64,000 nt of DNA from Mycteria americana (lineage: Eukaryota > Chordata > Aves > Ciconiiformes > Ciconiidae): the NCBI RefSeq assembly GCF_035582795.1, contig NC_134366.1, forward strand, positions 150,521,519-150,585,518. Reading direction: 5' to 3'. The notes below the pieces were generated by a model. That model saw only the letters and a list, made by a program, of their open reading frames with translations, ran no database searches and was not told where the DNA came from. Numbering within the stretch: position 1 is the first letter of the stretch; every line of letters begins with the position of its first letter. Positions 11,001 to 24,350 of the stretch are shown one piece after another. The translations under genes were made by a program, and so were the position numbers.

Positions 11001-14000
11001 GGGACTGGGCATAATAGCTACAATTTAGAGTAACAAGTTTTAAATATACCCCAGCACTTCCAGTATCTAGAGATCAGATCCCAGCTGCTACCTGCTAATA
11101 TCCCTTGTACTGCATAGTAATTAATGCATCTCATCTATGCTCTATACACAACATTTTTTTTTAAGTTATTAGGTTTGCAAGTGCTAGACACTGTATTACA
11201 AAAAACATTTAGAATGGAGTTTATATATGGGCTAGAGTATGGCTTAGTTTACTGCCAGACTTAAAAGATCTGGTTTATGTATTGGGATGATTAGAAATTC
11301 AAAGTCTTTCTGCAGTTACATAAATATTTTCAATGAAGCTAAGAAATTTATTACTACAAACGTTTTATTACTGTGTCTTACAATTTTTTGGGAGACTTGT
11401 CTTCAAAAAATATCTTAAAAATGAAAGGTATACCTTATTTCTATTATAATTTACACTCAGGGGAAAAAAGAAATCTCTGCCTTCAATAACAAATCCTCAA
11501 CAAATTCATCCTTGAATTCAAAATTCTATATACCTGCAGGATTTGTACAAAAAATGGAAAAGGAATGGGTAAACTCCTGTCCTCTAATAACTCTAATTAC
11601 AGACAATGAAATAGCCATATTTAATTGCATTCGTGTTATGATTACTTGATGATTGTTGTGTGCCATTTTTTGAAGGGAGACCTATGTTTGTTGTAAGAGA
11701 AGGCATGTCAGCTACAATAGTTATTCTTGTCTCTGGTCTATTAACGTCTTGGCAAAATCAATCCAATTCTTGGATCCTCCATTGCCAGATAAATACAAAT
11801 TTACTTATACCTTCATAAAGATCATTATTTTCCCTCTTCTAACTTTTGAACTAAGAGTTGCCTGTTTTACCTGCTCAGAACCCTTGAAAAATATATCTAA
11901 CAGTTTCAATTTAAATGGAAATATGACATTAATGACTGAGCTTTTCTCGAGAAGAACAATCAAATCCTTACTAGCTGGGATGCTGTGGCACGAGAGATAG
12001 GAAGGGTCCACAGTTACTTGCTTGCTGCAGCAGCTTTGAACCCTTCTGAGATCTTTGAATTACAGGTCTCTTTCTTAGGAAAGAAGGAAACTTCTTTAAT
12101 ATAGAGTGCTAGGATTTGGTTCAAAAGAGTAAGAAGCTGTGATTGTATATAATTGGTTCTCCAGGCCAGAAAGTTGTTCTGAAAATGATAACAAGATTAT
12201 CTATTGTTTTACTGCATTTCTTAATTTACCACTAGCAAGATGTGTAAGCAGACTTACATATCACATCCAGATTCGATTAGGAGAATGGATAACTCCTCAA
12301 GCACGGCCGTGAGGGCCTGCTTCTTGTTCCTTGTTCCTTGGCTCTCTATGTTCAGGAAGTCCTTGGTGGGTCTCACAATTAGTTTCTCCTGTTTCTATCT
12401 AAGGCAAGTCCATCATAACTCTGTAAATTCATGTTGAGAGTGTACAGGTCTCAACAGCAGTATTCATCTGTCTTCTTCTTGGCTGGTTGCATGGTGGAAA
12501 TCTACTGGTACATCCTTAAGGGATGAGCTTTTGTGTTTTCTGTCCTCATACAAGACTGCTCTGCCAACTCTGGTCACTGGCATTCTCCTGCGTCTGTCGT
12601 ACCTTCTCTCACGCTCCTTGTGAGATCCTCTCTACAGACCCCTCTCTGTTATCAGCCCCCAATTCAGTAATACTTTATTTTTAAAAATATTCAGCTGTCT
12701 TTCTGCCTTCCTACTAACTGTCTAATTTTCATACCGCTAAAAGCCCTGAGAACAACTTAAATGTGGACTGATCTGGAGGGGAAATTCCCAGCACAGAAAC
12801 TTCCAGTTAGTTCCTCCTGATCAAACTGGTTCTTATAAATAATGCTTATAGATCTGAACTGTGACTGACCTGATAGCTGCAGTTATTGGCTACTGGATAA
12901 TCTGACTTTTGTCACTCAGTGTAAGTGGTTTAAGCCATGCTTTTTGCAAGGATGCCATCTGGAACAAACGAACGTCCTCCCCACTGCAGGCTGTGAGCAG
13001 GATATTCCCGCTGCCCCTGTTAGGCAAGAGGTCCTCCTTCTGTGGCCCTTGAGCTAAGTTTGACACCGCATGAATGTACCCAGCTCGGCTCCATGACCAG
13101 GCTGTGTTATGGGGTGGGAGAACCAGCTGGTGCTAGGCTGGGGAATGGCCTGGATCCCAGCCGGTGAGAATACATGACCTTCTTATGCTCCAGGGGCTGA
13201 TAACGCCAGGACCTGGGGATCCAGCTCTGTACCTTAGTCACAGCAGAGTTACTTGGGGATATGGTATCATCTCCTCTAAGTGTTTTTCAAATACTTCTCT
13301 CCCCTCAGTTTCTGGAGGCATCTGTAGGAGATTTTGGCATGGCAGTAAGGTGTCTCCCCTGCAGTGAACCATAGTAACCTGAAGATTATTTTTTCCACTT
13401 TCCCAATCTGGGATTGCTTTTTCCTGCCAACTGCTCAAGTACGCCATGGATGAAGATTAATTTTCTACACTAATTTAAACTGTGACAGCAGTACCATGGA
13501 AATGTTCATCCAGTTTGGAAAAATTGCCAGTGTATGAGTGCAGAAGATAACCCAAAGTGAGACATTTTGTTCTCCGGAGCAGGAACAGCTCCTTTGTGCT
13601 CTTGGACAGCCAGGGGATTTAATTTTGTTTATTTTTAACTGTCACTGAAGCCAATCAATGGAAGTTTCACCTCTGGTCATGCTGCCAGTGGGGATAAAAT
13701 GTAAAGCCGTAAATCTCTCTTCAAAGTGGGATTTAGATCCTTACGTACTTTATCAAATCGCTCCAATGGATCCTATCTGACATACATTTACCCACAAAGG
13801 TTAATAAGTTACTTGTTTTTTCAATGCAGATACATTCCTTCTGTGGACGTGACATCAACTAATTAGCCTGTAATTAATCTGTCAACACTTTTGTTTGCTC
13901 TTCCTTTTTCAAAGCAATAGGAGACCTATTTGAGAAGTGCAAAGTTAGGTCTTTCATCCCTGCTGGATGATTCTTCTGAGCAGAGGAAGAATATTCTTTG

Positions 14001-15869
14001 GTAAGGTTGGAAGAGCCATTCTTTGTGTTATTGTGTTATTCTACATGTGTGGAAGGTGATTAGTTTGGCTATGGATGGAGAGAAGGACCCTTAGACTCAT
14101 TGCAATTAAACAGATGGAAGCATGAGATGGAGCCCAGAGGCAGACAAACCATGCGCAAGAGCTCTTGTTTCTGACGGGTGCTTTGGGACCTGTGATTTTC
14201 AGCTACTAAGCCAGTTTTGGGATGGCACATGTCAGAATAGAAGACAACTTGGAGAAAAATCCTGTTTTAAAGATATTTTCCATAACGTGGCATAAAAATC
14301 CTACAAACTTGGCAATGTTCACCAGGTTGCTGGTCTTGTGTGGCAGTTTGTATGCATAACATTATTACTGGGCCACTAGATCAGAGACATCTTTTTCCAG
14401 TGAGTAGTAACCATGAACATACTTTAAAGTGAGCGAACACCACAAATGAATACCCCTGGCATGACTCACTCTCTGAGCCCTTCTCAAGGCTTCCAACTGA
14501 GTCCAGGCAGAGGAGCTCTGACCTTCCCTAGTGGAAACTGTCTGATAAAACCTGCAAGAGGGAAAGCAGGTAAAACAGGAGGCAGAGAAGAGGAAGAAGA
14601 AGCAGGGGCAAGAAGAAAAGAGCATATAAGCAGAACTACCCAGTGCTTGAAGTAAAGGGGGTGATTAGTTAGTAACCACATGCAATAGTCTACATGAGAC
14701 CTGGGAGCGTGGTTTAAATGCTCTTTTTCTGCAGAACTGCGCTTATAAGCATTCCCAGAGCAATGCCTTTAATCAGAGAATCTTCAAAGAGCTCAGGCCC
14801 CACGTGGGTGCCAGCATTCATGTCTTGCTAGTGTGCATGCACAACACATGCACTTCCTCCTCTTCCGTTTGATTTTGAGTTGCAGAAAAGTATCATGACA
14901 GTCTGCGTCTGCCAACAAACAGCTGCTCAGCTGCTCCAGCATTTCATAACTCTACCTGCCGTGAAGTCCCATCCCTTGTCAGTTGTCCTTTAATCTTAGC
15001 AGAGAGATTGTTTTTTTTTTTAACTTTCCCATCTTATCATCTATACTCAGCTCTTTCTTCCACTGCTTTCTTGTTTATGGAAGGATTTTCTCTTAAAATC
15101 CAGCATTTCCTGTGGTCTGAATTGCTTCATGCTGCCTGTTTGCTCTGTTGCTTAGTTCTATTTGCTAACCATGCTTCTTGTTATAGGTCTCGCCTATTAC
15201 TAGGTGGCTGCTGTCAGAAGCCAGCTGTGCTGTTTGGAATAGGCTATTAATGGTGTCTATTCGGAGCAAATACCCTCTTCAGTTTAAAAATAAGACTTCC
15301 AAAACATTTTTACTTGTCATTACAGTTATTACACTTACTTACGAGTTAAATTACAAGATCAAAATATACATGTTTATGTATTTTCCCCAGTAGATTTTTA
15401 TTTTAAACACAAAAACTGTATTTATGTTTGCAGATCAACTACTGGAATTATTCTAATACATGACAATTCGTAAGAGATTTGCAATAGAAATAGACCAATC
15501 TGGTCTCAGTATTCATAATTAGATTAAAAAGAAGACAGGAAATGGGGATGTGTAATTTAAATCTTCCAAATTTTTTTGGATTCACTAATTGGGAGTGTTG
15601 CAATGTAGGAAAAAACAGAGTGTTTATAAAATTGCAGTGTTTCTTTGCAGACCCTTTTTTTCTAACAGGATTGATTCATTACCATCTGACAGCTGCTGTT
15701 TTGTGGGCTTCAAAAAACAAGTCGAAGTCTTCAGTGTAATTCCAAGGATATGTATCAGTGCAGCAAAAGCCAATGACAACTTAAATCCCTGTTGCCAAGG
15801 ATATATGGGTGTATAAGCTGAGCTGTGTGTGAATTTTCCAGGTCAGGCTCAAGTTGTAGTTACATTGTG

Positions 15870-16330
15870 CAACGAAGGATGCAGGCGGCCTGAATTCACT
15901 CAGGCGGATATTGTTCAAATGGGGAAACGCAGCAGGGTGCAAGAGGCCAAGTCCCGGCAGCAGTGGGCTACGCTGTGACTTTATCCATATAGTTGGCCCA
16001 CGCTAGAAGCCCTGCCCTTCCGCAAAGCTGCTCTTCCCAGAGGCGGTCCTGCCTTCAGCTCCAGCGCTAGCTCCTCTGGTATCTTTGCATCGCATCCCCT
16101 TGCGCAGCGCAAGCCTGGCCTTTGCCAAGCGGAGGAGGAACTCCTCGCACGTCCCAGTTCCTCCAGCCTCTCCAGCCCCGAGGCTTTCTGCCAAAACTTA
16201 CCCAACGGCACAAACTCTGCAGATGCAGAAAGAACACCAGCCGTGGGTTAGGTGGGAGGCAGCCGCTGCGGCTGGTTCAGTAGGCGGCATTGTTCTTCTC
16301 CCAAAGCCTGCGGGAAAGCCATGCTCCGCT
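15870..16330. other. CpG-richer patch inside LAPTM4B intron
   Basis: A local rise in G+C and CpG within otherwise AT-rich intron. It includes a 7-bp inverted repeat around one base (CTTGCGCAGCGCAAG, near 16099). Reading frames of 60-120 codons on both strands look like by-products of base composition. It may be a minor regulatory element; no splice or promoter signal proves it. Confidence 0.35.
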
Positions 16331-17224
16331 CCCTACCAGGGAGGAGCACCCAGCTGCGCTTGTTTTGCTGAGGGTGTGACAATAATGGAGAGGTCTGGCT
16401 TCCTGCGGTTATTAATGGCTTCTGGTGATTTCCGAACCATTCTTTCAGTCTGATTCACTAAGTCAATTCACTTTAAAGTCAATTCACTTTAACGGCTCCC
16501 ATAGAGCAAGTGCGCTCTTCCCAAGCCTCCCTCAGGACTCTTTATGGACACAGGACTATCCGCTGCAGCCTGTCCCGAACTGCACAGCACTTGTGGTTTT
16601 GGCCCTCTGTCTTATGAGCAGTGAGGAAAGCGAGGTCTCCTTTAAATGAACTCTTGTGACAAACACTCAGCTTCAGAAAGAACAAGGCTGAGCAGGCATT
16701 CATGTACCCAATTTAGAAGATCTGCAAAAGTTTGTGGGAGTTTCTGGTTGACAGGTGCTTTACATATGTGATTTACTAACATTAATGGATTTTTATATAA
16801 ACATAAGACTTCTCCCTCAAGCTGTCAGTTCATCACCTTTCATGACACTAGTCCTTTGTAGTTTTAACACAGTATTATAATAATTTGGTTATAAACAAAG
16901 GCTTCCCTTCAGCATTCACTAGGAAATGCCTAAATACATTGTGCAAGAAAAACTGGATTTTATATGGCACTATTATGCCTTACTTTTTAATAGTGATACC
17001 AAAAGAATGTGTTTGTAGAAAAATAAAAATTAGTGAAAAATACATATGGAAGAGAGAACTAGAGATTGGTCATCTCAAAATCCCAGATCTTCCTGCTCCC
17101 AAATGTTAAAATGAGACTTCAGAATCTACCTCCAAACTTTACAACTGACCCCTCTCTCTGTTGTGGTTCCCAAAGACTGACACTGGGTCACCCCATGTCC
17201 CTAGGCGTATAGATAGGGAAAAAT

Positions 17225-18550
17225 CAGAATCACAGAGAATCACAGAATCGTATAGGTTGGAAAAGACCTTTAAGATCATCAAGTCCAACCGTAAACCTAA
17301 CACTGCCAAGACCACCACTACACCATGTCCCTAAGCACCTCATCCAAACGTCCTTTAAATACCTCAAGGGATGGCGACTCAACCACTTCCCTGGGCAGCC
17401 TGTTCCAATGCCTGATAACCCTTTCAGTGAAGAAAAATTTCCTAATATCCAGTCTAAACCTCCCCTGGTGCAACTTGAAGCCATTTCCTCTCGTTCTATC
17501 ACTTATTACCTGGGAGAAGAGACCAACCCCCACCTCTCTACAACCTCCTTTCAGGTAGTTGTAGAGAGCAAGAAGGTCTCACCTCAGCCTCCTTTTCTCC
17601 AGGCTAAACAGTCCCAGTTCCCTCAGCTGCTCCCCATAAGGCTTCTGCTCCAGACCCTTCACCAGCTTCGTTGCCCTTCTCTGGACACGCTCCAGCACCT
17701 CAATATCCCTCTTGTAGTGGGGGGCCCAAAACTGAACACAGGATTCGAGGTGCGGCCTCACCAGTGCCAAGTACAGGGGCACGGTCACTTCCCTAGTCCT
17801 GCTGGCCACACTATTTTTGATACAAGCCAGGATGCCATTGGCTTTCTTGGCCGCCTGGGCACACTGCTGGCTCATATTCAGGCGGCTGTCAACCAACACC
17901 CCCAGGTCCTTCTCTGCCAGGCAGCTTTCCAGCCACTCTTCCCCAAGCCTGTAGCGTTGCATGGGGTTGCTGTGGCCCAAGTGCAGGACCTTGCACTTGG
18001 CCTTGTTAAACCTCATACAATTGACCTCGGCCCATCGATCCAGCCTGTCCAGGTCCCTCTGCAGAGCCTGCCTACCCTCCAGCAGATCAACACTCCCACA
18101 CAACTTGGTGTCATCTGCAAACTTACTGAGGGTGCACTCGATCCCTTCATCCAGATCATTGATAAAGATGTTAAACAGAACTGGCCCCAACACAGAGCCC
18201 TGGGGAACACCGCTTGTGACCGGCCGCCAACCGGAGTAAACTCCATTCACCACCACTCTTTGGGCCCGGCCGTCCAGCCAGTTCTTTACCCAGCAAAGAG
18301 TACACCCGTCCAAGCCATGAGCAGCCAGTTTCTCCAGGAGAATGCTGTGGGAAACCGTGTCAAAGGCTTTACTGAAGTCTAGATAGACAACATCCACAGA
18401 CTTCCCCTCATCCACTAGGCGGGTCACCTTGTCATAGAAGGAGATCAGGTTGGTCAAGCAGGACCTGCCTTTCCTGAACCCATGCTGGCTGGGCTTGATC
18501 CCTTGGTTATTCTCTACATGCCGTGTCGTAGCAGTCACGATGATCTGCTC
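17225..18550 (-). mobile_element. CR1 LINE, 5'-truncated, about 1.3 kb
   Basis: Antisense to LAPTM4B. The 3' tail lies at the low-coordinate end (17225-17250, repeated AGAATCACAG). It is followed by the conserved 'AAAAGACCTTTAAGATCATC' block, then the ORF2 C-terminal part and part of the reverse transcriptase. CR1 sequence stops at about 18550, beside a small duplicated and folded-back junction. The element represents the 3' third of a full CR1. Confidence 0.95.
17318..18538 (-). pseudogene. CR1 ORF2 relic: reverse transcriptase to C-terminus
   Basis: A 319-codon open frame (17579-18538) carries reverse-transcriptase landmarks: YLDFSKAFD at residues about 52-60, SGVPQGS at about 109-115 and FADD at 140-143. 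It ends at a TGA following LEKRRLR. The same frame then stays open to 17318, with the usual CR1 C-terminal wording ([21 protein letters not shown]). Only that one nonsense codon breaks the visible reading frame. The endonuclease domain and the start of the reverse transcriptase are missing through 5' truncation. It is an inactive mobile-element fragment, not a host gene. An antisense open frame over the same DNA is treated as a shadow. Confidence 0.88.
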
Positions 18551-18614
18551 TCACCAGATGATGAGAGTGATCTGCTCTCACCAGATGGACCATTTCATGG
18601 TCCATCTGGTGAGA
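18541..18614. repeat. Duplicated, folded-back CR1 5' junction
   Basis: A 20-nt direct repeat (18541-18560 and 18568-18587) straddles the end of CR1 sequence and its flank. The second copy runs into a perfect 18-bp inverted repeat (18576-18593 and 18597-18614) with a 3-nt loop. Confidence 0.85.
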
Positions 18615-20224
18615 TGAAGATAAGACAGAAGCCTTTCCAGTAATATCTGTAATGCAGGCTGTGATAACCACACTCTTGGGAGATGACCAGTCCTGTTAAA
18701 TAATTTGTCTGCCCCATGTGAGCTATTCGTAGGTTCCTGCCTTGTTAACTCTTGAGTGGGATACACGGTGTGATTGTAAGAAGATATAAGGTTAGAAAGG
18801 GATGCAGGTTAGTAATTAAAAAGTCCATTGAAAGATTAGTGCTCTGTCACAGCCTCTGCACTCAGGACAACACATCAAACATTTGTTACACAGAGTCAAA
18901 GTATATTTCAAGTCTTCAGTATTGATGTTATGCAGGCAAGTATCCCCTGAGAAAGCACATGCTCATCCAGCAAATGCTCATTTTGAAAAAATGAAGGAAA
19001 ATTTGAAAAAATAAATATGTTCTGTCCATACAAAATCATGGTGCGCAACTAGAGATGCAACAGTAGAGGGCTGGCCAAGATGTAGGAAAGACTTCTGTGG
19101 CCTGAGGTAGACTATCCCGCCATGCCTTTGAATGGAGAGGGTAATTACACCATTATTCTGGATGACTTTTATGAGGTTGCACATGATGGAAAAAGACAAT
19201 AGCTTCCTGAATCCAATTTTCTTCCCACGCAAGGGTAATCACAATCTGTCCCTAAATATTGCTGTGTCCTAGTAATATATACAGTTATTCCTCTATCTGG
19301 AGTGCTGAAAACATTGTCCTGCTTCATTACAGAAATCCATAAACTCATGTAAAGTTTCTTAAATAGCGTCTTGGAGAGCTGGTGGCATGGAATAAACAAG
19401 CAGTTTTGTCAAAGGAAAACAAAACATACCAGCTCTAACTTTGCACAGATGATTTTGCAGCATTGAGGCCTACTTCTTTGCAGAATGGGGTTATAAATTA
19501 TCTCTGAGCTATTCTGCTTCCAGTTACTCCATCTGTAATCATTCTAGTGTGGTTTCTAAAGGAAATGCATACATATAAACATGAAAATGCTTCCTGTCCA
19601 TGTCGAAAGGAAGGTCTCTTGGGATTTATTTGACAGACAACGTATCATGAAACCCTTGAATAGTAATTAACTAGCACGTTTTGGACAAACTTTTCAAGCA
19701 CAAGCATCTGTGCATAAAGCAAAGTAAAACATTTCTCATTTCATATTAAATATGATTTGGCTTAGATATGAAGCTTTGGCCCTATACCCAGGGCTTTTTT
19801 ATCTGGGGACAGGGGAAGGAGAAAAAGAAAGATGGGAAAGGGTTTTTGTAAACATTGCTCTCTGACTTCCTCAGAAACAGTTGCTTTGACTGGACTCATT
19901 TGACCAGAGCAGCCATTTACATTGTAAACAGCCACCTCTGAAGCAGAGAATTATAAACATTTATTTATAAGAATTGCTTCTAAAGGGCAGTTGGTCTTAT
20001 CTGGAAGAACATCTAAGACAGGTCAGGTGGGTGAAAGTGCCTGCCGCTCTCCTGAGCATGAAGGAAGCTTCATCCAGATGGAGATCAGCTCCCTCTGACT
20101 GTAATGCTTCTCCACGTGCCTGGTCTTGGAGCTCTCTCTTCAGCCTGGACCCAAAACTGTCAAGTGAGTTGCTTAGTATGAAGAAATTAACTGCGGACCG
20201 CACTGCAGGGGAGCAAGGATGCTT

Positions 20225-20535
20225 AGTGGGATGAAAGAGGGACAGAACAAGAGAGAACATGATAGAGGTCTTTAAAATCATGAGTGGCAGAGGAGGTAAA
20301 GGAGGAACAACTGCTCACTGTCTTAGCAAAAGGACTAGGGGACATTCAATGAAATAGCTAGTGGCAGGTTTCATAGCAAACCAAAGAAGGTATTTCTTCA
20401 TGTAACACCTAGATTAGCTGTGGGACTGGTTACCACAGGACATTGCAGGTGCTAAAAGTCAACATGGGTTCAAATGCAGGCTAGAAAAATCAGTCGAAGA
20501 AAAATTCCTATAAGACATGACCAGTAATTCAGCAA
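20225..20535 (+). mobile_element. Ancient CR1/L3-like LINE relic, 3' part
   Basis: The block order matches the ORF2 3' end of old sauropsid CR1: GAACATGATAGAGGTCTTTA, AAAATCATGAGTGGCAGAGG, AAAAGGACTAGGGGACATTC, GGTATTTCTTCATG, CCACAGGACATTGCAGG. It is heavily mutated with no reading frame. It lies in the same orientation as the other old LINE pieces. Confidence 0.65.
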
Positions 20536-23500
20536 GTCCTTGAGGTTCACATTTCTGACAGTTTGGAGAATATTCTGGGCAAGTCGTGACTATATATGCT
20601 TGCACTGCTCTTTCTTAATTTCTTTTATTGTTCTGTCTTGCACTTCTCTTTCTTCATCATCCATCACTAATTGCTGTGATCTGGATGGGCTTTTCACCTG
20701 ATCCAGTTAGATCTGTCCTTACATGCACGTGCTTAGCTGCAGCATGATGAAAGCTAATCCCTACTTCTTTCTCCAGTGCTTATCTTGTATGCAACATTTG
20801 ACTGCTTCTCACCACAGAATTATTATTATTCCTGTTTCTTCACTACTAGGAAAAAGCTGCCTCTTCTCCTGAAGGCTGTCAGTCTTTTCATACAGTCAGT
20901 GTAAAGTGTGTCTTCATGTTAAGGGGTTAAAGAGAAAACTGTGAATTCTCAGTGGATTTAGTTTTAATACTTCCTAACTGTTTCAGTCAATGTCTCTCCC
21001 CCTTGATTATCTGAGTGTGCATGATCTACTGTTCTCCAGGGCCACATATTACCTACTTTTCTGAAGTTACCTCAGAGATGACCAGATCAGATGACCCAAA
21101 GGTGCAGTTTGCACCTGCAGTTTCTGAACTGAATTTTTAAAAGTAGCAGAAGACCTTGGGTGACTCACTTGTGAGACACCTGAAAAGCCTGGGGCTTAAA
21201 AAGTCTTGGGCACCCACTGTAGAAAAAAAAAAACATTTCTTCAGAAACTCTTGATAAACACTACTTCTTCCCACCCTACGTACAGAAACGTTAGAAACTT
21301 TTGAAGACTCTGCCTCAATAAAGTCCGTTTATATAGTAACTTCCAGTAAATTTTGTACAGGAACTAAAACATGTGCTACATTAATAGGCTTATTTCCTTT
21401 CAAGTAAAATACAAAATTAGTTATATAATCAGTGATATTTACATATAGTCCAGTGCTCATTGTCATACGTAGTACTAAAGGAAGTAGCTGCCACCTGGTG
21501 CCTTGAGTCTCCAAAACAGAGCTCTACTGAGAAGAGCTGGATTTCTGAAAATTTTAAGCAAAAGATACATCTTAATTTTATATTTTCCTCTGTAATCTCA
21601 CACTTCTCAGAAGAAAACCACATTGTCAAACTTGACAGGAAAACGTTGCAAAGAGAGAATTATTCTCAGCCTTTCCTGTGTACAGAGTGAAGCAATCAGC
21701 CGGCTATAGCTGTTTATGCACACAGAAATCTTCTGTTTTTCCCAGGTGATCTTCATAATATTTGCGTAGTCAAGAACCCAACCGTACATGAGGGCTGTTG
21801 GGACTATCTTGAACTGGACAGGTGGTCACGTCGGCAGCCTTCCCTCTAGAGCTGTTTGTAGGCTTGCTGCTTGCCTCGCTGCAGCTGAGCATGGTTTAGA
21901 TTGCAGTTAATGGCTGCTCAAAGCACCACAGCTGTGGGAGGAAATTCCACTCCTCTTGGCTGGGTGAATGACAGGAGAGCAGGGAAGTAAACATGAAATC
22001 AGTAAATGTGATTGCATACCATTAAACCCTCTCCAAACTGCGCAATGGTATCAGTTGTGGTACAAGTCGGTGGTTGGTCTCAGGCTGGAATCACTGAGAT
22101 GAAATGAACGTGGAGTAGAGGACTGGTGCAACTAGGCATGTGCTGTTTAAAACCTCATGTTTCGATTCCGTTGTCTCTGAACCTGACGCATCAGCCCTGT
22201 GCTACACTGAGGAGAAAATTTATCCTAAATTAGGAAAGGAAAGGCATGCGATGACTGTATTTCAGCCTGCAGCTGTGTCAGTGTTTGTCCATCACCAGGC
22301 CAGGGGCTGCACGTTGGACAGAGGCTCCTGGACAAGGAAATTCCTGTGATTCAGCACTTTTACCTGTGAAATGGTCCAGCACTGGCTCTGGCATACTCTG
22401 TTGCCACTGTTCACTTTGTGGTTACTCTCCCTCCCTTTTTAAGTAAACAGAGAGTAAGGCTTGAACCCACTGACACTTTGGATGTGAGCTGTGCAAAAGA
22501 AAAGGCTCCTTTTGCCCTCTCTCCCTTTCCTCCCTGCATATTCGCACAGGCCTCCCATAAGGATTCCTGGTAGCGGTTTGGGTGTCTGAAATGTAAAGGT
22601 CACTTCTGCAGAAGAATGAGAGGTAGTGTGTACATAGCTGTGGTGAAGAGGTTGGGGTAAACATTTCCAGGCACAGACTGAAATTTCTGCAAATATATAT
22701 TTCATTTGTAAATATTTCCACAATTTAGTCCCTGTCTCACACAGTCATATGCAAGTTTCATCCAAGAGAGTTTTAAATCTGTCTTCAGGTTTCCAACACC
22801 TTTTAAGATGTTTCAAATAATATGCCTGGTTTACAAATGGGAGACCTTCCTAAGACAAAGTCAAACGATTTGTCAAAACTCAAAAGGTCAACGACAGGAC
22901 CAGGATTAAATGGCAGTATTGATAACCCTAATTCCACACAGCTACTCATTGTCAGCTGTCCCTGTCTATATACTGTGTATTGATGCAATGTGAAGTCCTT
23001 CAGTGTAAAGGACTGGAGTTGTTATTGAAAAGCTAAAGTTTGAGAAAGCATCCTCAATGCTCACTACAGCCATCAGCACTTACCATAACCATTTTTATTC
23101 TATAGCTTTTTTGGCATTATCAAGTGCATTTGTTCTAGAAGGTGTTAGAGAAAAGTATGTTAGAGCTGTCTCTAACAATGTTTGTTTCTAACAAGACATC
23201 AACAAGGTATTTTGCCATGGGAATTCACAAAAGTTTCATATAGCTGCCAGCCAAAATGCTGTTCAAACTCAAAGCTGTTATGTGACAATTGTACCATTCC
23301 ACCCAGTGAAGAATACAAATGGCTGTGGGAAAAAGCAATCCAAAGCTCTCTGGAGACACAGAAAGATTTCTATTGAGCTCAGTGAGTTTTAGGTGAGACC
23401 CTTAAGAATGCAGAAATAATCAATTAATCAAATATTTAAGTTTACTCATACAGGACTAAGCACATTTTCTCCTCTAGAAATGTACTAGACACCAAACAGA

Positions 23501-24254
23501 TCTAAGAGCTTGAGTTCAAACAGGAATAACTGCAGCAATATGAGAAAACTTGTACATATGCTGAAGAAAGAAAATATTCTAATGGAAGTTCAGGTAAATG
23601 TGGAATCAGCTGCAAAAATACAGAGTGATTATTGAGATTATGCAATTCCCCCCCCCAGAAAACACCTTTGGGCCAAGATTAATTCCAAACTGTTTGAATA
23701 TACAAATATTTGCCTGTGTTTCTTCTCAGGCATATTTCTAAGCAATGTCTTTAAAAACTTACTCTCCAAAACCAGATTAACCAGGATGTAAAAAATAAGA
23801 AATGACATATGCTTCTATTAACTGAATATGTTATAGCCATTGGCAAACTTGTATGGTAATTATTTCTTCCAGAGAAGGTCATCCTGCATCATGTGCTTTA
23901 TAATAGAGAGATGCTTATGTAATACAATTATCCAAACCACTTGGATGACACCAGCTAAGTCAGGACCAGGATTTCTTATGGGTCAGTTCTGGATTATTTC
24001 TGCGTATTATACAACAAGACTGCTTATCACAAAATGCTTAAATGGTATTGGGAGCAAAGCCCAGCACCCAGGACTCCCTGTCCCACTTAAGCACCCTCAC
24101 CATGGGGCTACATAGCCACACTTTCTCCTATTTTCTTTCTTTCCCCATGGATTCTTGCATACTTGGCTTCACTGTGACAACAGGAGGGCGGAAAATGGTC
24201 CTTCCAACCTAACTGAAAACTTTGTGTCTTGAGCATTCATATGGCAGATAGGAG

Positions 24255-24350
24255 CTGTGGGCTTGAACCCTTGGGGGTTGGGAGCCCCTAGAGCTCTGAT
24301 CTCAGAATCTCTGTGCAATGCTTTTATCACCAGACAGCTACACAGTGAGT
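24255..24350 (-). repeat. Possible tRNA-derived SINE fragment
   Basis: GGGCTTGAACC near 24260 fits a reversed tRNA B-box, and the following 80 bases (AGAGCTCTGATCTC, CTTTTATCACCAGACAG) have a reversed tRNA-SINE flavour. It is too decayed to name a family. Confidence 0.25.

Noticed and set aside
16085..16453. 122-codon plus-strand frame in the LAPTM4B intron
   Set aside because: It coincides with the CpG-richer patch. Composition explains the openness and no homology is apparent.
22440..22480. Reversed B-box-like GCTTGAACCC
   Set aside because: A single box with a mismatch and no SINE or tRNA context.
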